In this document: in pieces, positions 8,313-16,831 of the stretch | How the letters are laid out: each line of letters starts with the position of its first letter | Numbering within the stretch: the first letter of the stretch is position 1 | Assembly (NCBI RefSeq): GCF_001613085.1 | Contig: NZ_BDBR01000015.1 | Location: forward strand, 62,001 to 126,000 | Origin: Nocardia salmonicida NBRC 13393 | GTDB taxonomy: Bacteria; Actinomycetota; Actinomycetes; Mycobacteriales; Mycobacteriaceae | Length of the DNA stretch: 64,000 nt | Direction: 5' to 3' | Notes under the pieces: generated by a model | What the model was told of the DNA's origin: nothing | The model's database searches: none | The model's input: only the letters and a program-made list of their open reading frames with translations | Made by a program: the position numbers and the translations under genes

Positions 8313-8633
8313 GTGGCTGATTTGCGGAGTCGTCTGCAGGCGTTGATCGACGACATCAAACACGCACCGTCGGCGCCGTCGATCGAGGTACTCGAAGAGT
8401 TCACGCGTCGGCGCAAAGAGCTCGACGCCGAGCTGCTGCGCACAACGTTGTCTCCTCGGACAAAAATCGCGGCCGATGTGGCTCGCGCAGCGGCCGAGCG
8501 CGCACAACACGCCGCGCAGCATCCGACGATCCTTGATCCGGCTCCGAGGTCGACCAGCGCGCTGGCGCGACACTCCACGGGGAACGCCTTCGCCGCGGCA
8601 ATCGACCGCTCAGACGACGGCTACGATCGGTAA
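8313..8633 (+). CDS. Small helical protein of unknown function
   Basis: GTG start at 8313 follows a GAGGGGGG ribosome binding site. The 106 residues are charged and almost entirely helical (DLRSRLQALIDDIKHAP, then EFTRRRKELDAELL), with heptad-like spacing suggesting a short coiled coil. No family recognised. It sits alone between copies 2 and 3 of the 24-bp repeat. Confidence 0.65.
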   Translation: MADLRSRLQALIDDIKHAPSAPSIEVLEEFTRRRKELDAELLRTTLSPRTKIAADVARAAAERAQHAAQHPTILDPAPRSTSALARHSTGNAFAAAIDRSDDGYDR

Positions 8634-8666
8634 CCATCCTTATGTAGTCCACACTTCAGGGCATGG

Positions 8667-8690
8667 TGGACATGTCATATTGGCAGTTCA
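8667..8690 (+). repeat. 24-bp intergenic repeat, copy 3
   Basis: TGGACATGTC, ATATTGGCA, GTTCA. It has two changes in the left block but the exact spacing and right block of copy 9. It lies between the gene ending at 8633 and the ligase gene. Confidence 0.6.
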
Positions 8691-8748
8691 GAGACATTTT
8701 CCTTCGCGCGAACACTGGATTGCTAACTATATGCTGTGGTTTGTGCAG

Positions 8749-9708
8749 ATGCCGCCGCCGATGTTGGCGTCATCCGGGCCGGCCCCAACGGACGGCCCGC
8801 GCTGGGCGGTGGAGTGGAAGTGGGATGGTGCCCGGTGCACAGCACGGGCGTCCGGGGGAGTCGCCACGATGATGAGCCGCAACGCGAACGCATTGCACTC
8901 GGCCTTTCCGGAGATCGCCCGCGCGGTGGTCACCGCGGCCGCGGGACGCGAGATCATCGTCGACGGCGAGCTCGTCGCCCCCGACCCCGAGACCGGGGCG
9001 CCGAACTTCGGCCGGCTGAGTCGTCGACTGGGTGTGGTGCGGCCGAGCCGCTCGCTGATGGCCGAGGTCCCGACTCGCCTGTATGTCTTTGACCTGCTCG
9101 GCCTGGACGGCGAAGATCTGCGCGGGCTGGCCTATCAGAAGCGGCGCGAGCTACTGGCTCAGCTCGACCTGGACGCGAACTCCGAGGTGATCGTCGTCCC
9201 GCCGTACTACACCGATGTGCCGGTGGCGACCATGCTCGAGGTCGCCGCCCAGAACGGGGTCGAAGGTGTGGTCGTCAAAAGGCTGGATTCTTCATACAAG
9301 GCTGGTAGATCGGCGCTGTGGCGGAAGGTTCCGCTGCGTAAGTCGACCGAGGTGATCATCGTCGGATGGCTGCGAAACAGCAGGGGCGGTGCGGAATTCG
9401 GATCTCTTCTCGTCGCCGCCCACGATCCCGACGGTGACTTGATCCTGCTGGGGGCCGTCGGTTCAGGATTCAGTCGCGACGCCCGCCGCGCGCTGCAACG
9501 TCAACTCGACGAGCTCGCCATCGACGAGTCCCCACTCCAGGGCCCGGTCCCTCGAACGATCGCGACGACCGCGTCGTGGGTGACCCCACGGCTTGTCGGC
9601 GACGTCCACTACCGCGAGCGCACTGTCGCAGGGTTGCGCCACCCATCGTGGCGAGGCCTGAGATTCGACAAGGATCTGACGAGCGTCACCGCGCCCCCGA
9701 TCGGATAG
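8749..9708 (+). CDS. ATP-dependent DNA ligase (LigD/LigC-type ligase domain)
   Basis: Protein of about 319 residues; ATG 8731 is an alternative start, but ATG 8749 aligns best with relatives that begin PPPMLA. The adenylation domain shows EWKWDGAR with the AMP-accepting Lys, then DGELVAPD, LYVFDLLGLDG, and EGVVVKRLDS-YKAGR leading to WRKVPLRKSTEVIIVGW; an OB-fold follows, ending LRHPSWRGLRFDKD. This is a stand-alone ligase module of the kind used in bacterial end joining. No Ku, primase or phosphoesterase gene is nearby, so it may be an accessory or mobile-element repair ligase. Flanked by copy 3 and the inverted copy 4 of the repeat. Confidence 0.92.
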   Translation: MPPPMLASSGPAPTDGPRWAVEWKWDGARCTARASGGVATMMSRNANALHSAFPEIARAVVTAAAGREIIVDGELVAPDPETGAPNFGRLSRRLGVVRPSRSLMAEVPTRLYVFDLLGLDGEDLRGLAYQKRRELLAQLDLDANSEVIVVPPYYTDVPVATMLEVAAQNGVEGVVVKRLDSSYKAGRSALWRKVPLRKSTEVIIVGWLRNSRGGAEFGSLLVAAHDPDGDLILLGAVGSGFSRDARRALQRQLDELAIDESPLQGPVPRTIATTASWVTPRLVGDVHYRERTVAGLRHPSWRGLRFDKDLTSVTAPPIG

Positions 9709-9728
9709 CCGAAGCCGGAAAGGGGTGA

Positions 9729-9752
9729 TGACCAGGGAGGATGACACGTCCC
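9729..9752 (-). repeat. 24-bp intergenic repeat, copy 4 (inverted)
   Basis: On the minus strand the sequence reads GGGACGTGTC, ATCCTCCCT, GGTCA, an exact match in both conserved blocks. It is the only clear copy in this orientation. It lies 20 bp after the ligase stop. Confidence 0.85.
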
Positions 9753-9946
9753 GATCGGGCATTTCGTTGTGCGCCCGACGTTTTCGTCGTCGAGGTGGCA
9801 CCGATCCGACGAGCTCGCCTGATCAGCGGCGGCCGGTGGTTCCCGCGTTGGTGTCCGTACTGTTGTTGGCGGACTTCGGCTTCGTGTCGGTGGGCACCCC
9901 TACCCTGGTCAGGTCAGGGGAGCTCATCGTCGAATAAGGGGTCAAC

Positions 9947-11500
9947 GTGCGGGCCGTGGTGGAGGGCGAATTCGGTTCAGGCGCTGAGCGGGCGGTGTTT
10001 CGGCGGCTGAAGGAGATCGACGGCCCGGCGGTCGTGGTGTTCAACGTCTTGGCCCACAAGAAGCAGAATATGGACCCGGTACAGATCGACGCGGTGCTGT
10101 GGACACCCCAGCGATGCGTGGCGATCGAGGTGAAAGGCTTCACCGAGCCGCGCGGTGGCGCGCTGACGGCGACATCGAACGGTCCCTGGAAACTCGACGG
10201 CACACCGGCGCCGGTGCATCGCCTCAAGTCCCACCCCAACGCCTTCCAGCAGGTTCATGCCCAGGCAATATCCTTGTCGGGCGCGCTGGGGTGGCGAATG
10301 GACCGGGAGGAGTTCGTCAACGGCCTGGTCGTGCTGGTGGCCCGCACCGGGCACGAGGTGCGCGTCGAGGTGAACGAGCCACTGAAGGGCACCCAGCTGG
10401 TGATCGCCTCCGACGAGGACGGTTCGGCGCTGGCCGCCGCGGTGACGGGGTTGTCGAAAGGCCGTGCGTGCTGGTCGGCGGGACAGGTCGTGCAGGCATT
10501 GCGGGCACTGAACATCGGCGCCGAGATCGACGAGGCCGCTTTGCTCGCCGACGGGTTCCCTGCCGAGCCCGACCCGCCCACGCCGTCTCGGTCGCCGAGG
10601 CGCCGAACTACCGTGCCGCACAGCGCACGACCTGGCCGACCTACTCCCCGCACCAAGGTCGCCCATGCAGCGCGGACCGCACCGGTGGCAGCCGGGAATG
10701 CGCTTCGGACAACCAGTCTCGCCGACGAAATGTCGACGGCCACCGTCGCGCCGGCGCTTGCGCCGACCGAAGCCGAACCTGTCGTCGGCAGCCAGACAGT
10801 CGACGAATGGGACTTCTCCACACCAGCAGACTGGGGCATCGAGGAACCAGCCCCCGCCGCCGAGCCAGATCCTGTTGTGCCCGACGAAGGTCCGACACGG
10901 CACAAGTGGTGGCAACGAATTCGGCTACCCCGGCGATCTACACGCTCGCCGCGGCCGCGCCGTCGGTTCCGGCTCCGTGGACCGTTCTGGTTGTTGGGCT
11001 GGCTGATCGGGTGGGTCTGGGCCAGGATCAGCAACGTCGTCGGGGCGGTGGCGGTGTTTCTCCTGGGCGCCGGCGTGCTGGGCGGGGTGCTTTTCGTGTT
11101 CGGCAATGCGGTGGCGGGGGTGTTCCCGTCGAGCACGGCACAAGTTCCGCTGGCCCCGGTGTCGATGATGACCGTCGACGGCAATATCGGTTGCGTGATC
11201 GGCACCGACGGCCAGGGAGATTTCGCGCGCTGCGACGTCGCGGACTTCAACTACCCGGTCCCCGCGTTGCCGAGTGGCTGTGCGCCGCAGGATTTCGGCC
11301 ACACGGTCGTCCTACGAACGGGCCAGGAACCGACTTATGTGTGCGCGCAGGATTTCCTGCTGGCGACGGCGTTGCCGACGGGTGAGTCGATGACCTCGGG
11401 CAAGTTCTCCTGCAAACGGGTCGAGGCGGGGGCGATCTCGTGCCGCGAACGTGGCGGAAGCCAGTTCACCATCTCGCGAACCGAGTTCCGGATCCGGTGA
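9947..11500 (+). CDS. NERD-domain membrane protein with extracytoplasmic Cys-rich domain
   Basis: Protein of 517 residues from GTG 9947 with an AAGGGG ribosome binding site. Residues 1-150 form a NERD (nuclease-related) domain: SGAERAVFRRLKE, then QIDAVLW and VAIEVKGF, the latter pair matching the D-(E)xK acidic/lysine pattern of restriction-like nucleases. A long Pro/Arg-rich linker follows (about 195-345), then one transmembrane segment near 350-390 and an outer domain of about 125 residues with six cysteines. A nuclease-like domain on the cytoplasmic side with an exported tail suggests sensing or attack of DNA at the membrane; this is inference. Ends 39 bp from a convergent HEPN-like gene. 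Confidence 0.8.
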   Translation: MRAVVEGEFGSGAERAVFRRLKEIDGPAVVVFNVLAHKKQNMDPVQIDAVLWTPQRCVAIEVKGFTEPRGGALTATSNGPWKLDGTPAPVHRLKSHPNAFQQVHAQAISLSGALGWRMDREEFVNGLVVLVARTGHEVRVEVNEPLKGTQLVIASDEDGSALAAAVTGLSKGRACWSAGQVVQALRALNIGAEIDEAALLADGFPAEPDPPTPSRSPRRRTTVPHSARPGRPTPRTKVAHAARTAPVAAGNALRTTSLADEMSTATVAPALAPTEAEPVVGSQTVDEWDFSTPADWGIEEPAPAAEPDPVVPDEGPTRHKWWQRIRLPRRSTRSPRPRRRFRLRGPFWLLGWLIGWVWARISNVVGAVAVFLLGAGVLGGVLFVFGNAVAGVFPSSTAQVPLAPVSMMTVDGNIGCVIGTDGQGDFARCDVADFNYPVPALPSGCAPQDFGHTVVLRTGQEPTYVCAQDFLLATALPTGESMTSGKFSCKRVEAGAISCRERGGSQFTISRTEFRIR

Positions 11501-11539
11501 TCACCACCGTGCCGCGCGACCGCCCGCGCCGGAACCGGC

Positions 11540-12229
11540 TTACTCGCCGAGGTCTGCGTCGTGCTGAGCGGCGAGCTGGTCGCGGCGAGGCAGAGAAGGA
11601 GGGGCGCTCCGCGAGATTCCGGTGCGCTGTGGTTGCGGCCAGCTAGGGATATTCGTCGGATGAACGCCCGACTCCAACATTGCTTGCTCTGCCAGGTCCT
11701 CTACGAACTGGACGAAACCTTCGACGCCCATCAGCCGCATCGACCAGCCGTCCTGGACTTTCCACAGTGTTTCGCTGGTGTTCGTGGCACCGCGCGGATC
11801 GCTTCCGTGGCTGAGGAGATCGCGGAGACTCTTCATGTCGGAGAGGTAGAACTTGAGGCGTTGGCCGCGGAGAAAGGCCCATTCCGACCGGTTCCCAGGC
11901 CCGGTTGATTGTTGGCGAGCACGGCCCTCCCAGAGATTCGTCCGGAACCGTTGGGCCGGCCAGCGCACGTCGAGCTCTCGCTGGATCTTGTCGAGATTGA
12001 GCGGTAGTGCTCTGCCGTTCGTGCGGGTCGAGTATCCGGTGAGTTGGGTGAAGAAGTTCTCGATCGGCGCATAGGCCAAGAGGAACGCGCCATAGCGAAG
12101 GCTCGTATAGATCGGTGCGCTTGACTTGTTCACTCGATGGACATCGAGGATGTCGCACGGCATGCGGAGGCGAAGGGCGAGTTCGATCCCTGCGTCTTCA
12201 GCAAGGTCCGGCAGTGACCGCTCAGGCAT
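11540..12229 (-). CDS. HEPN-like protein of unknown function
   Basis: Protein of 229 residues, ATG preceded by AAGGAAA. It is largely helical; near residue 135 the sequence RDLLSHGSD provides the Rx4H pattern of HEPN domains, which are often ribonucleases of toxin or defence systems. An early hydrophobic patch (SLRYGAFLLAYAPIENFF) is consistent with a helical bundle. Convergent with the NERD gene. The HEPN assignment rests on one motif and overall helicity and is tentative. Confidence 0.6.
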   Translation of the reverse strand: MPERSLPDLAEDAGIELALRLRMPCDILDVHRVNKSSAPIYTSLRYGAFLLAYAPIENFFTQLTGYSTRTNGRALPLNLDKIQRELDVRWPAQRFRTNLWEGRARQQSTGPGNRSEWAFLRGQRLKFYLSDMKSLRDLLSHGSDPRGATNTSETLWKVQDGWSMRLMGVEGFVQFVEDLAEQAMLESGVHPTNIPSWPQPQRTGISRSAPPSLPRRDQLAAQHDADLGE

Positions 12230-12396
12230 GGCTGTGTTTCCTTCACGTGGGCTGTTCGCGGCCCACGATTGCTTTGGGCGACGAGACTCGGCGACGTGGC
12301 ACAGGCAGGCAGAGGAAGACCTCTCGGTTGCGCTCCGCCCACAGGTGCCACGTGGAGTATGCCCTGAGCTGCAACGGAATTCGCAACACGTGCTGC

Positions 12397-12795
12397 ATGC
12401 TGGTCGACATGGTTGATGATGTTGATGATGGCCGCGTGCGGGGTGTGTTCATTGTCGAAGGCTTCCGTCCGGACGCGGCGTTGCCGGATCTGGACATCGT
12501 GGTGAAGTCGATCAAGCGGACTGAGGTCGACACCCCAGCTCCTGACCAGCCGAAAATCTGGACATTGTTCGATTTCGAGGCAGCCGATTCAGCTGGTGAG
12601 AGGCTGGCAGATCTGTTTGCCTGGTCGCTACGTCCAGGCCCTTGGTATGTCGATTTCCACAGCGCGGAAACGACTTTCGTGGCCTTCGCCGGGCGTGTGT
12701 TCACCTACGCTCGCGGCGATGTCGACGGCCGTGCGCGGGCCGCTGAGCATGGCCGGGCGGTCGGTGTGCCCGAGAGCCAGCTCGATTGGCGCTGA
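12397..12795 (+). CDS. Hypothetical protein
   Basis: Protein of 132 residues; ATG 12409 is an equal alternative. The mixed alpha/beta sequence contains a run PGPWYVDFHSAETTFVAFAG and FTYARGD near the C-terminus that looks conserved (aromatic and acidic), but I cannot assign a family. The gene is followed 88 bp later by copy 5 of the 24-bp repeat and then by a convergent zinc-ribbon gene. Confidence 0.6.
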   Translation: MLVDMVDDVDDGRVRGVFIVEGFRPDAALPDLDIVVKSIKRTEVDTPAPDQPKIWTLFDFEAADSAGERLADLFAWSLRPGPWYVDFHSAETTFVAFAGRVFTYARGDVDGRARAAEHGRAVGVPESQLDWR

Positions 12796-12883
12796 AGGTT
12801 CGCTCAAGCTGGCACGGATCGTCATTTTTCCTTCGGTTCCGGCTGCGCCACGACTGATTGTCGGCCGGGTCGCATTGGCACAG

Positions 12884-12907
12884 GGGACGTGTCATCGGTG
12901 CAGGTCG
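12884..12907 (+). repeat. 24-bp intergenic repeat, copy 5
   Basis: GGGACGTGTC, ATCGGTGCA, GGTCG. It is close to the family consensus and lies between two convergent genes. Confidence 0.88.
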
Positions 12908-12977
12908 AGGTGTGTTTCGACATCCAACTCGATCCAATTGGATCGAGTTGCATCGATTGCAGCCGCTGCGATTCCGC

Positions 12978-13430
12978 CTAGCTGCCGTCGGTGGTACGGA
13001 CGTATTTCCGACCGCAGGGGGTGCAGTCGTAGCGGCGCACGAACAGCTCGGAGAAGCCTTCCCCGCGGAAGGCGATGGTGCCCGAGGTCGGAGGATTGCC
13101 GCAGCTGGGGCACTGGTCGTAGTCGTCGGGCATGTAGGTGATCGGGCGCGGCTCGGTCTCGACGTAGGTGGTGGCGCAGCCGCCGCAGGTCAGGTTGAAG
13201 CGCCGTGAGGCGGTGGGCAGCGTGCGTGGTTGTTCGGTGCCGGAGATCGGGGGGTGGCCACAGCAGGGGCAGTTGATGGCGGGAAGGTCGGCGGGATCCA
13301 GCGAGATCGGCGCGGGTCGCGGTGGCAGGGAGGAGAAGTCGGCGTAGGCCGGAGAGATCGGGTTGGTCGGGCGGCGGCGCAGTCGGGCCCAGGCGCGGGC
13401 GGCGCTGCGGGTGAGGGTGGTGGCGTTCAT
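12978..13430 (-). CDS. Tandem zinc-ribbon protein
   Basis: Protein of 150 residues with an Arg-rich N-terminus (TRSAARAWARLRRRP) followed by two similar units, each CP/PxCG-type CxxC, a PxxSGT segment, and a second CxxC preceding TTY or KYV. Each unit should bind one zinc ion. The role is unknown; nucleic-acid or protein binding is likely. Divergent from the PadR gene, with the shared operators between them, so the PadR protein may control it. Confidence 0.72.
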   Translation of the reverse strand: MNATTLTRSAARAWARLRRRPTNPISPAYADFSSLPPRPAPISLDPADLPAINCPCCGHPPISGTEQPRTLPTASRRFNLTCGGCATTYVETEPRPITYMPDDYDQCPSCGNPPTSGTIAFRGEGFSELFVRRYDCTPCGRKYVRTTDGS

Positions 13431-13490
13431 GGTGGCCGTCTTCCTCGAGAAGGTGTGCCTGCTGGTGTTGTCGCCGGCAGGCGGTGCTAA

Positions 13491-13525
13491 GTAGATTACT
13501 ACCTAGATATGTAGATTACTACCTA
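13491..13525. promoter_or_regulatory. Two direct copies of a 15-bp PadR-type operator
   Basis: GTAGATTACTACCTA occurs at 13491-13505 and again, identically, at 13511-13525. Each contains the inverted repeat GTAG-ATTA-CTAC, and centres are 20 bp apart, about two helical turns. The second copy runs into the A of the PadR start codon. This strongly suggests autorepression by the PadR protein and joint control of the divergent zinc-ribbon gene. Confidence 0.78.
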
Positions 13526-13872
13526 TGGCGGCGATGCGGATGACGTTCTCGATGGTGCAGGTGGCGGTCTCGGTGATGGACGCACCCGCCGCGCAGCACT
13601 ACGGGTACGCGTTGCGGCGCCAGACGGGGCTGGCTACGGGTGTGCTGTATCCGATCTTGGGGCGCATGGCCGAGGCTGGATGGCTCACGGTCACCGACGA
13701 ACCTGTCGCCGACGCCGACGGCGACCGGCCACTGCGCCGGTACTACACCGTCACCGACGACGGGCGGCGCGAGCTCACCGCGGTGTTGGAAAAGGCGCGC
13801 GTCGATCGGCGGTTCGAGTCGCTGTTCAGGACGCCCTCAGCGGGGACCGATGCGAAATCCGGACAGCTCTGA
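13525..13872 (+). CDS. PadR-family transcriptional regulator
   Basis: Protein of 115 residues. A winged helix spans HYGYALRRQTGLATGVLYPILGRMAEAGWLT with the PadR/MarR wing and the typical RRYYTVTDDGRRELTAVLEKAR ending. It lacks the C-terminal dimerisation domain of long PadR proteins, so it is a short PadR-s1 type. The ATG overlaps the end of the second operator copy, and no Shine-Dalgarno is visible, suggesting leaderless translation and tight autoregulation. Confidence 0.88.
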   Translation: MAAMRMTFSMVQVAVSVMDAPAAQHYGYALRRQTGLATGVLYPILGRMAEAGWLTVTDEPVADADGDRPLRRYYTVTDDGRRELTAVLEKARVDRRFESLFRTPSAGTDAKSGQL

Positions 13873-13942
13873 TCCACAAGGGCTGGGTCTTCGCCAGCAA
13901 TCCGGGAAGCAGAGCCCGGGGACATGAATCTTGGAGGTGTTG

Positions 13943-14497
13943 ATGCGGGATCCGCAGACGCAGGAGTCGGGAGCGGTTGCGCCGTTGCGCGTGTGGTGGC
14001 GGTGGTGGCGTCCGGTCGATGCGGGGCCCGCGGTCATCGTGTTCGCCGAAGAGCCGGCAGGGATTCGGTGGGAGGTGAAAATTCGCCAGCTCTACACCGC
14101 CTCGCGCGCCGGGTCAGGCACTGACCTGTACGTGGCCGATGAGGGATACCGCGCGTTCTCAGAGTTCCCCGGCCTGTTCGCCGCGCTGGCATCCCAACGT
14201 CCGGCCACCCTCGACGCGGTGCTGGAGTTGCTGGTCAGGCTCGGCGTCGAAGAAGAGGTCACGCAACCGGACTCCTCCGACCAGTACGACGGTCGTGCGC
14301 TGGTGGGGTCGACCGCCATGCTCACCGACGCCGAGGGCTGGCCCTGCGTAAACACACAGCTTCGTGGGGACGGCGTCACCGACACGTTGACCATCGAGAT
14401 GGAGACGGTGTCGAGGGTGCGGAACGGGCCGATGCGGGTTGTCCTCGACGGGAACGTGCTGTGCGAGCGTCATGCTTCTCCACTCGGCGGCGGCTGA
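13943..14497 (+). CDS. Hypothetical protein
   Basis: Protein of 184 residues from ATG 13943 after a strong GGAGGT. It begins with a Trp/Arg-rich stretch (LRVWWRWWRPVDAG) and continues as an alpha/beta sequence with no recognisable active-site motif. Lies 71 bp after the PadR gene on the same strand and could share its transcript. Confidence 0.65.
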   Translation: MRDPQTQESGAVAPLRVWWRWWRPVDAGPAVIVFAEEPAGIRWEVKIRQLYTASRAGSGTDLYVADEGYRAFSEFPGLFAALASQRPATLDAVLELLVRLGVEEEVTQPDSSDQYDGRALVGSTAMLTDAEGWPCVNTQLRGDGVTDTLTIEMETVSRVRNGPMRVVLDGNVLCERHASPLGGG

Positions 14498-14587
14498 ATC
14501 ATGGTTCCCGGCTGCCGAGTTCACAGTGCAGCACGGTCAGCCGTGTCGTCGAGGCAGTAGCGCGATCCTGGCTGTCACAGTGGGGCC

Positions 14588-15082
14588 ATGGCATATGTCG
14601 TTCCGGGGAGCCAGGACCGCTTGGTGTGGAGCTTCCACGTGGCCAGCGACAAGCCCGTGTTCGACGAGGTCCCGGGCCCGGGCATCGAGGCCCCACCTGC
14701 GTGGGTGGACGCGGTCGTCGCGGTCGCGCGCGACCTGGGTTGCTTGCGCTACGGCCGCGAGGTCGAGCTGAATCCTCTGGTGTGGGAGCTGGGCATCGGC
14801 GCCGAGTACACGGTGACCCTCGGCTGGAAGACCTCCCGGGGTCTGGGCGGATTCACGGTGGGCGAGGGCATGCCGATGGACGCCGCGTTCTGCGCCGCCG
14901 CGGTGTGGGTCGCGGACACCGCTCAGACCGAGTTGGCCGGATACGAGTTCGTCCAGTGGCCGTGTCGAGGCCGCCACCTGCTCAAGCCCCGACAGGTTGA
15001 CGGGACACCTGTGTGGGTTGATCCCCGCAACGACCACGTGATCTGCGCGATCGGCGAACTGTGTCAGGGACCGAGGTGGTGA
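14588..15082 (+). CDS. Hypothetical protein
   Basis: Protein of 164 residues from ATG 14588. Acidic and beta-rich, with aromatic patches (LVWSFHVASDKPVF, PLVWELGIGAEYTVTLGWKT) that suggest a compact beta-sandwich or immunity-like fold. No family recognised. It is followed 85 bp later by copy 6 of the 24-bp repeat. Confidence 0.65.
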   Translation: MAYVVPGSQDRLVWSFHVASDKPVFDEVPGPGIEAPPAWVDAVVAVARDLGCLRYGREVELNPLVWELGIGAEYTVTLGWKTSRGLGGFTVGEGMPMDAAFCAAAVWVADTAQTELAGYEFVQWPCRGRHLLKPRQVDGTPVWVDPRNDHVICAIGELCQGPRW

Positions 15083-15166
15083 ACGTCGTCAGACGAGCTG
15101 CTCGCTCAGTGTCTGCGGGGCGGTGAACGATTCGCCGGCCGCTGGCTCAAGAGCTGATGAGATGAG

Positions 15167-15190
15167 GGGACGTGTCATCGGTGCTGGTCA
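15167..15190 (+). repeat. 24-bp intergenic repeat, copy 6
   Basis: GGGACGTGTC, ATCGGTGCT, GGTCA. Its last three bases (TCA) supply the TGA stop of the convergent minus-strand gene ending at 15188, so repeat and coding sequence touch. Confidence 0.9.
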
Positions 15191-15901
15191 GGGTTTCGAT
15201 GCATGGTCGGTGAAGTAGCGGTCGATGTCAGTGCCGAGTGCCAGTGCGAACATTCTGGCCCCGCGCTCGGCGCCGGTGGGCAGATCGCCGCGGGCGATAC
15301 GGGCGCAGGCGGCGTCGTAGAGGGCGGTGATGGTGGTGTCGTGCAGCGCGGCGATGGCTTCGAGATCGGCGATGCTGGCGCAGGTGTCGTGCTGGCTGGC
15401 TTCCTCGATGTCGCCGTAGCGGCCGCCGGGGATGCCGAGCTGGTCGGCGATGGTCATACGGTTCAGGCCGGCGTTGATGCGCAGCAGCGCGATCTCCATG
15501 CCGAGCGCGGTAGCCAGCCGCGACGTGCGAATGAAGTGGGCTCGGCGGGCCTGCTTGCGATCTCGGCGCGGCGCGCGCGGCAGACGCCGAAGGAATCCAC
15601 CGCGCCAACTCAAGGGTTCTAGTCCATCGCGGCGCGCATCGAAATTGGCCAACGTGACGATGCCGGCGAAGAAGAGCACGATGCATGCGGTGGCGAGGAC
15701 GATAGAGACGGCGCCGTGGGGCTGTGTAACCGCGGCCCAGGCAAGCACGGTGGTGCCGGTGATGGCGCAGGCCGATCGGAACGGGCGCGAACGCGCGGAC
15801 GCCCATGCGGTGCCCAGGAGGAGATTTCCGACGAAGAGTGCGCCGATCAAAACGATCGTGATGTCGTCGCCGCGCCAGAACCGGCCGAGTTCGTCGAGCA
15901 T
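15188..15901 (-). CDS. Three-helix membrane protein fused to an XRE-type helix-turn-helix
   Basis: Protein of 237 residues with an AGGGG ribosome binding site. The N-terminal third has about three membrane segments (IVLIGALFVGNLLLGTAW; a second around TGTTVLAWAAV; a third IVLATACIVLFFAGIVTL). A very basic linker (RRLPRAPRRDRKQARRAH) leads to a C-terminal domain with the XRE pattern LNRMTIADQLGIPGGRYGDIEEA. This would be a membrane-anchored DNA-binding protein. The stop codon lies inside copy 6 of the 24-bp repeat. Confidence 0.72.
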   Translation of the reverse strand: MLDELGRFWRGDDITIVLIGALFVGNLLLGTAWASARSRPFRSACAITGTTVLAWAAVTQPHGAVSIVLATACIVLFFAGIVTLANFDARRDGLEPLSWRGGFLRRLPRAPRRDRKQARRAHFIRTSRLATALGMEIALLRINAGLNRMTIADQLGIPGGRYGDIEEASQHDTCASIADLEAIAALHDTTITALYDAACARIARGDLPTGAERGARMFALALGTDIDRYFTDHASKP

Positions 15902-16006
15902 GCTCTACCCCTAACTGTCTCGTTGCTGTTGAAGCCGCAACGCGAGTTAACCCAGCGTAGTTCGGGTGTTAGCCAGTTCGCTGGCGAATTCCTCGAACCA
16001 GCGCGG

Positions 16007-16582
16007 CTACTTCGATTCCGCAGATGCACTGCGGTTCTCGAGGTCGGCCGACTCGGGTTCGGCATGCGACAACGACCAGGTGTGGCCGAGCCCCTGGTCG
16101 GCAAGCTGATCGATGTGGGGAAAGATCCAGGCAGCCAAGCACACGGTGTCGTCGAACATCTCCAGCTCGTCGAGGTCGTCGGGCCCGAACCAGCCGAAGG
16201 GGTGTTCCGGAGTCCTGACGTGCTCGACGGAGTCGGCGATGGCCACGTACTGGTGGTCGAGGTGCCGATGGGGCTCCGCGAGATGGTTGTCGCCGGGCAC
16301 GTCGGTCAGGGTGGTCCACCACGGCTCGTCGGTCACCACGTGCAGTGGATATCCCTGCGGTAGTGGCACAGTCGGTCGACGCAACAGCCGGACCCGCAAC
16401 CCGGTCTCCTCGAGTACCTCGCGCACCGCCGCTTCGGCGGGTACTTCGAATTCCTCGACATGGCCGCCGGCGATCATCGTGCGCTTCAGCCGCGGGTGCT
16501 GTATCAATCCCAGGCGCCACCCGGTAGTGAAGCGGCCGAACACGAAAGTCGACGCCGTCGCATGCACTTTCAGAGGGGTCAT
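16007..16582 (-). CDS. Nudix hydrolase
   Basis: Protein of 191 residues with a full Nudix box, GHVEEFEVPAEAAVREVLEETGL (shown in two parts: GHVEEFEVP then AEAAVREVLEETGL), carrying the catalytic RExxEE. Nudix enzymes cleave nucleoside diphosphates linked to another moiety in the cytoplasm; the long insert with PLPQGYPLHVVTDEPWW may set specificity, which I cannot predict. Start ATG 16582. The upstream stretch 16583-16831 holds no supported gene. Confidence 0.9.
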   Translation of the reverse strand: MTPLKVHATASTFVFGRFTTGWRLGLIQHPRLKRTMIAGGHVEEFEVPAEAAVREVLEETGLRVRLLRRPTVPLPQGYPLHVVTDEPWWTTLTDVPGDNHLAEPHRHLDHQYVAIADSVEHVRTPEHPFGWFGPDDLDELEMFDDTVCLAAWIFPHIDQLADQGLGHTWSLSHAEPESADLENRSASAESK

Positions 16583-16831
16583 CGGCTCAACCTATTTCGC
16601 GACAACGGCGGTCGCAGCCAGAACCGGGATCGCATCAGGGTGGACGCCTTCGAGGTGGTCGGCGTGCCGAGTTCCGAGCTCACGCGGGTGCCGGTTGTGG
16701 GACGCTGGTGTGGGGGATCGGGGTGCCCGGCCTCGCGGGGATGTAGCTGGTGTCTTGCACTTGTTCGCATCGAAAGATGTTGAAGGCACCGAATATTCGA
16801 GCATTCGACGACCTTGCCACCGGAGGACTGC

